A DNA stretch of 6,331 nucleotides from JAHEDH01 sp965364515 (GTDB taxonomy: Bacteria > Actinomycetota > Acidimicrobiia > Spongiisociales > ZC4RG35), in assembly GCA_965364515.1 (NCBI GenBank), contig CBDTXZ010000177.1:1-6331 (forward strand). Reading direction: 5' to 3'. A model generated the notes under the pieces. It saw only the letters and a program-made list of their open reading frames with translations. It did no database searches and was not told where the DNA came from. The stretch's first letter is position 1, and each line of letters starts with the position of its first letter. This document shows, piece after piece, positions 4,824 through 6,331 of this stretch. Position numbers and translations under genes: made by a program.

Positions 4824-5432
4824 ATGGGAGCCACCGTGGACTGCGAAGCCATCGGAGCCGGACTCCTTGGCCAGCCGATCAACGCCGTGACATCGCTCGC
4901 TCTCCTCGCAGCAGGCCTCTTCGTGTTGGAACGGGCGAAGGACGTCTGGGTGGCGGCGGGGCTTGCCGCCGCCGGGCTTGGATCCTTCCTGTTCCACGGC
5001 CCGCTCGCTCCCGGCGGCGTGTGGATCCACGACGTGACACTGGCGTGGCTGATCCTGGTTGTCGGCCTCCGAGCGCGCAGCCTCGAACGCGTAGGTGCGC
5101 CACTCGGTCTGGCCGTCATCGGACCGGCGTTTCTGGCCCTCGGAGATGCTGCCGACGTCCTCACAGGCGCCTTGGCGGCCGCGGTGATACTGCTCCTGGT
5201 GTCGAACGCTCGCGGGCGAGACACCCTGGGACCGCTGATCTTGCTCGGCGTCTCGGCGGTTATCGGGCGGCTGGGCGCAACCGGAGCGCCGCTCTGCGAT
5301 CCCGACTCGCTGTTCCAGACTCACGGCGTGTGGCATCTCGGTGCTGCCGCTGCCGTCGCATGGTGGGCAACCGGCGACGATGCCGGAGCACCGAAGATCG
5401 ACGCTGGTATCAGACGCACAGACCGGCGTTGA
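4824..5432 (+). CDS. CREST-superfamily (ceramidase-like) integral membrane hydrolase
   Basis: A 202-residue multi-pass membrane protein with about six or seven hydrophobic segments (roughly 20-36, 42-58, 69-82, 92-108, 112-127, 136-150, 168-182). It has the three motif blocks of the CREST superfamily (alkaline ceramidase, PAQR, Per1, TMEM8): CEAIGAGLLGQPIN with E8 and N20; SFLFHGPLAPGGVWIHD with S54, H58 and D70; and HGVWH with H167 and H171 (HxxxH). In characterised members the Ser, Asp and three His bind a metal, usually zinc, and hydrolyse an amide or ester bond in a lipid. A lipid amidase or related activity is therefore likely, but the substrate in this bacterium is unknown. The ATG at 4824 is chosen because it opens the first motif and lies 6 bases after a TACGTT box. 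Longer in-frame readings start inside the GNAT gene and have no membrane character. Its 3' end overlaps the convergent SH3 lipoprotein gene by 23 bases. Confidence 0.75.
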   Translation: MGATVDCEAIGAGLLGQPINAVTSLALLAAGLFVLERAKDVWVAAGLAAAGLGSFLFHGPLAPGGVWIHDVTLAWLILVVGLRARSLERVGAPLGLAVIGPAFLALGDAADVLTGALAAAVILLLVSNARGRDTLGPLILLGVSAVIGRLGATGAPLCDPDSLFQTHGVWHLGAAAAVAWWATGDDAGAPKIDAGIRRTDRR

Positions 5433-6156
5433 CGCCGCGACCGCAGAGCAGCGTCTGCTCCACGGAGCGAAGGACGAACCCCTCGCCGCTTTCCGACGGA
5501 GTGCCGAAGACGTGGAGCCGGAAGCCACGAAGGGCATCGTCGCCGAGACCGACCACGTCGTAGGTCACTTCGCCGAGATCACCGACCGTTGGCGCGACGG
5601 ACATCACGATCCGGGACGGGGGCTCGTCGGAAGCGAGTGCCTCGGCCACCACACGGCCGAGATCCGTCATGGTCTCCGCCTCCGGCGTCTCACCGAGCAG
5701 GTCGATGATCGAAGCGGTCTCGTCGGTCGTCTGGCCGAGGTACCCGAGGAACGAGGAGTTGGACCATCCGGTGACGCCATCGACGTCGACCTCGAACCAG
5801 ATCGATCGAGGTAGCGAGCGGCTGTTGCCGACGGCGACGACGTCGTCGGCCAACGGCTCGAGCTCGACCACGATCGCTTGATCCGTGCCGGGAGCGGCCC
5901 GGACATTGAGAACGTCGTCGTGAGCAACGCCGATCACCGCCAAGACGTCGCCTGCGGAGGGTCCGATGTCGATCGGGTCACCGGGCAACGTCGTGGTCGG
6001 TGGTTCAGTGGTCGTCGACGTGGTCGGCGGTGCGGCAGTGATCGTCGTGGTCGGCTGCGAGCCGGTCGTTGTCGTGGCCGCCGTGTCGACTCCACCACCG
6101 CAGGCGGCAACTGCGAGAGCCACCACGGCGGTCAGGGCGAATGGGTGCGTTCTCAT
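5410..6156 (-). CDS. SH3-domain lipoprotein
   Basis: A 248-residue exported lipoprotein. Residues 1-19 are a signal peptide with lipobox AVAAC and lipidated C19. A Thr/Pro-rich flexible linker follows (26-58), then a bacterial SH3-type domain (about 68-141) with DVLNVRAAPGTD (81-92) and WFEVDVDGVTGWSNSSFL (120-137), the usual fold marks. The C-terminal part (165-248) ends in FVLRSVEQTLLCGRGVNAGLCV-like sequence with C238 and C247, probably a disulfide; I associate this tail with SH3 lipoproteins of the Acidimicrobiia, from memory. Bacterial SH3 domains often bind cell-wall peptides, so a cell-surface structural or binding role is likely; no catalytic motif is seen. ATG at 6156 is preferred over ATG at 6189: it opens directly into the signal peptide and has an AAAGGA SD 6 bases upstream, whereas the upstream reading adds eleven polar residues. 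It is convergent with, and overlaps, the CREST gene. Confidence 0.88.
   Translation of the reverse strand: MRTHPFALTAVVALAVAACGGGVDTAATTTTGSQPTTTITAAPPTTSTTTEPPTTTLPGDPIDIGPSAGDVLAVIGVAHDDVLNVRAAPGTDQAIVVELEPLADDVVAVGNSRSLPRSIWFEVDVDGVTGWSNSSFLGYLGQTTDETASIIDLLGETPEAETMTDLGRVVAEALASDEPPSRIVMSVAPTVGDLGEVTYDVVGLGDDALRGFRLHVFGTPSESGEGFVLRSVEQTLLCGRGVNAGLCV
5424..5437. terminator. Small hairpin at the convergent gene ends, possible bidirectional terminator
   Basis: CGGCG (5424-5428) and CGCCG (5433-5437) pair around a TTGA loop that contains the TGA stop of the CREST gene, and lie within the last codons of the SH3 gene. The stem is GC-only but only 5 pairs with no T-tract, so termination is a guess from position. 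Confidence 0.25.
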
Positions 6157-6162
6157 GTGTGT

Positions 6163-6168
6163 TCCTTT
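6163..6168 (-). promoter_or_regulatory. Shine-Dalgarno AAAGGA of the SH3 lipoprotein gene
   Basis: On the minus strand AGGAAAGGA ends 6 bases before ATG 6156. It decides the start in favour of 6156 over 6189, since it would lie inside the coding region of the longer form. Confidence 0.65.
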
Positions 6169-6265
6169 CCTGTGATTCGACGCACCCATTCCGCCTTCGG
6201 TTCCGACTCACCGGTCGGCGGGGCGACGCCAGAGACCGAGGGTCCCGGGGGATCGTCTCGCCGAG

Positions 6266-6331
6266 TCAGACTCCGACGAGCTCGAGCCATGCACGGGTGT
6301 CGGCCACGAGACCATCGCAGTGTGAGTCCTC
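6266..6331 (-). CDS. C-terminal end of an unidentified minus-strand protein
   Basis: The minus strand reads 21 codons from the window edge to TGA (complement of 6266-6268), ending HCDGLVADTRAWLELVGV. The mix of residues and the amphipathic ADTRAWLELV helix look like a genuine protein end, but the piece is too short to identify. Its stop lies within an 11-base palindrome (GAGTC-A-GACTC, 6263-6273). It would be 109 bases upstream of the SH3 lipoprotein gene on the same strand. It could equally be a chance open frame. Confidence 0.4.
   Translation of the reverse strand, partial: EDSHCDGLVADTRAWLELVGV

Noticed and set aside
5966..6085. Apparent GTC/GTG-rich repeat
   Set aside because: This is the Thr/Pro linker of the SH3 lipoprotein read on the opposite strand. 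It is low-complexity coding sequence, not a tandem repeat or CRISPR array.
6157..6189. Upstream ATG 6189 for the SH3 lipoprotein
   Set aside because: It would place the good AAAGGA SD inside the gene and add polar residues before the signal peptide.

Overview
The window is dense, high-GC DNA (estimated by eye at well over 60 percent) with GTG as well as ATG starts, Thr/Pro-rich lipoprotein linkers and several genes that have no Shine-Dalgarno (SD) sequence but carry a TANNNT box just before the start codon. Together these suggest a chromosomal fragment from an actinobacterium. The style of the lipoproteins and of the SH3 protein fits the class Acidimicrobiia (Ilumatobacter-like), but that placement is inference. 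There is no sign of a mobile element, phage, CRISPR array, tRNA or rRNA.

Layout. Bases 1-1312 (minus strand) hold most of a GlpA/LhgO-like FAD-dependent oxidoreductase. Its C-terminal BFD-like [2Fe-2S] domain runs off the left edge. A 190-base divergent intergenic region with inverted repeats follows. At 1504-1883 (plus) lies a small secreted lipoprotein gene that cannot be read as written: its signal peptide starts with ACG where ATG is expected, and its mature domain is in a different frame. A strong inverted repeat at 1901-1919 separates it from a short soluble histidine kinase (1951-2712, plus).

The most interesting unit is a tightly packed plus-strand operon: a small Rieske [2Fe-2S] protein (2778-3080), a cytochrome P450 (3077-4258, 4-base overlap) and a GNAT-like acetyltransferase (4258-4728, 1-base overlap). 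The Rieske protein is the obvious candidate electron carrier for the P450, which would be an unusual pairing. It also carries the extra cysteine pair of the high-potential bc1-type Rieske proteins, and the P450 lacks the usual acid-threonine pair in its I-helix.

Downstream, a CREST-superfamily (ceramidase-like) integral membrane hydrolase (4824-5432, plus) converges on, and overlaps by 23 bases, an SH3-domain lipoprotein (5410-6156, minus). The right edge probably holds the last 21 codons of another minus-strand gene (6266-6331).

A recurring regulatory pattern links the region. Three genes without an SD (oxidoreductase, Rieske, CREST protein) each have a TACGNT hexamer 6-7 bases before a start codon, as expected for leaderless transcripts. 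The two lipoprotein genes have clear SD sequences instead, and the P450 and GNAT genes are started by translational coupling.
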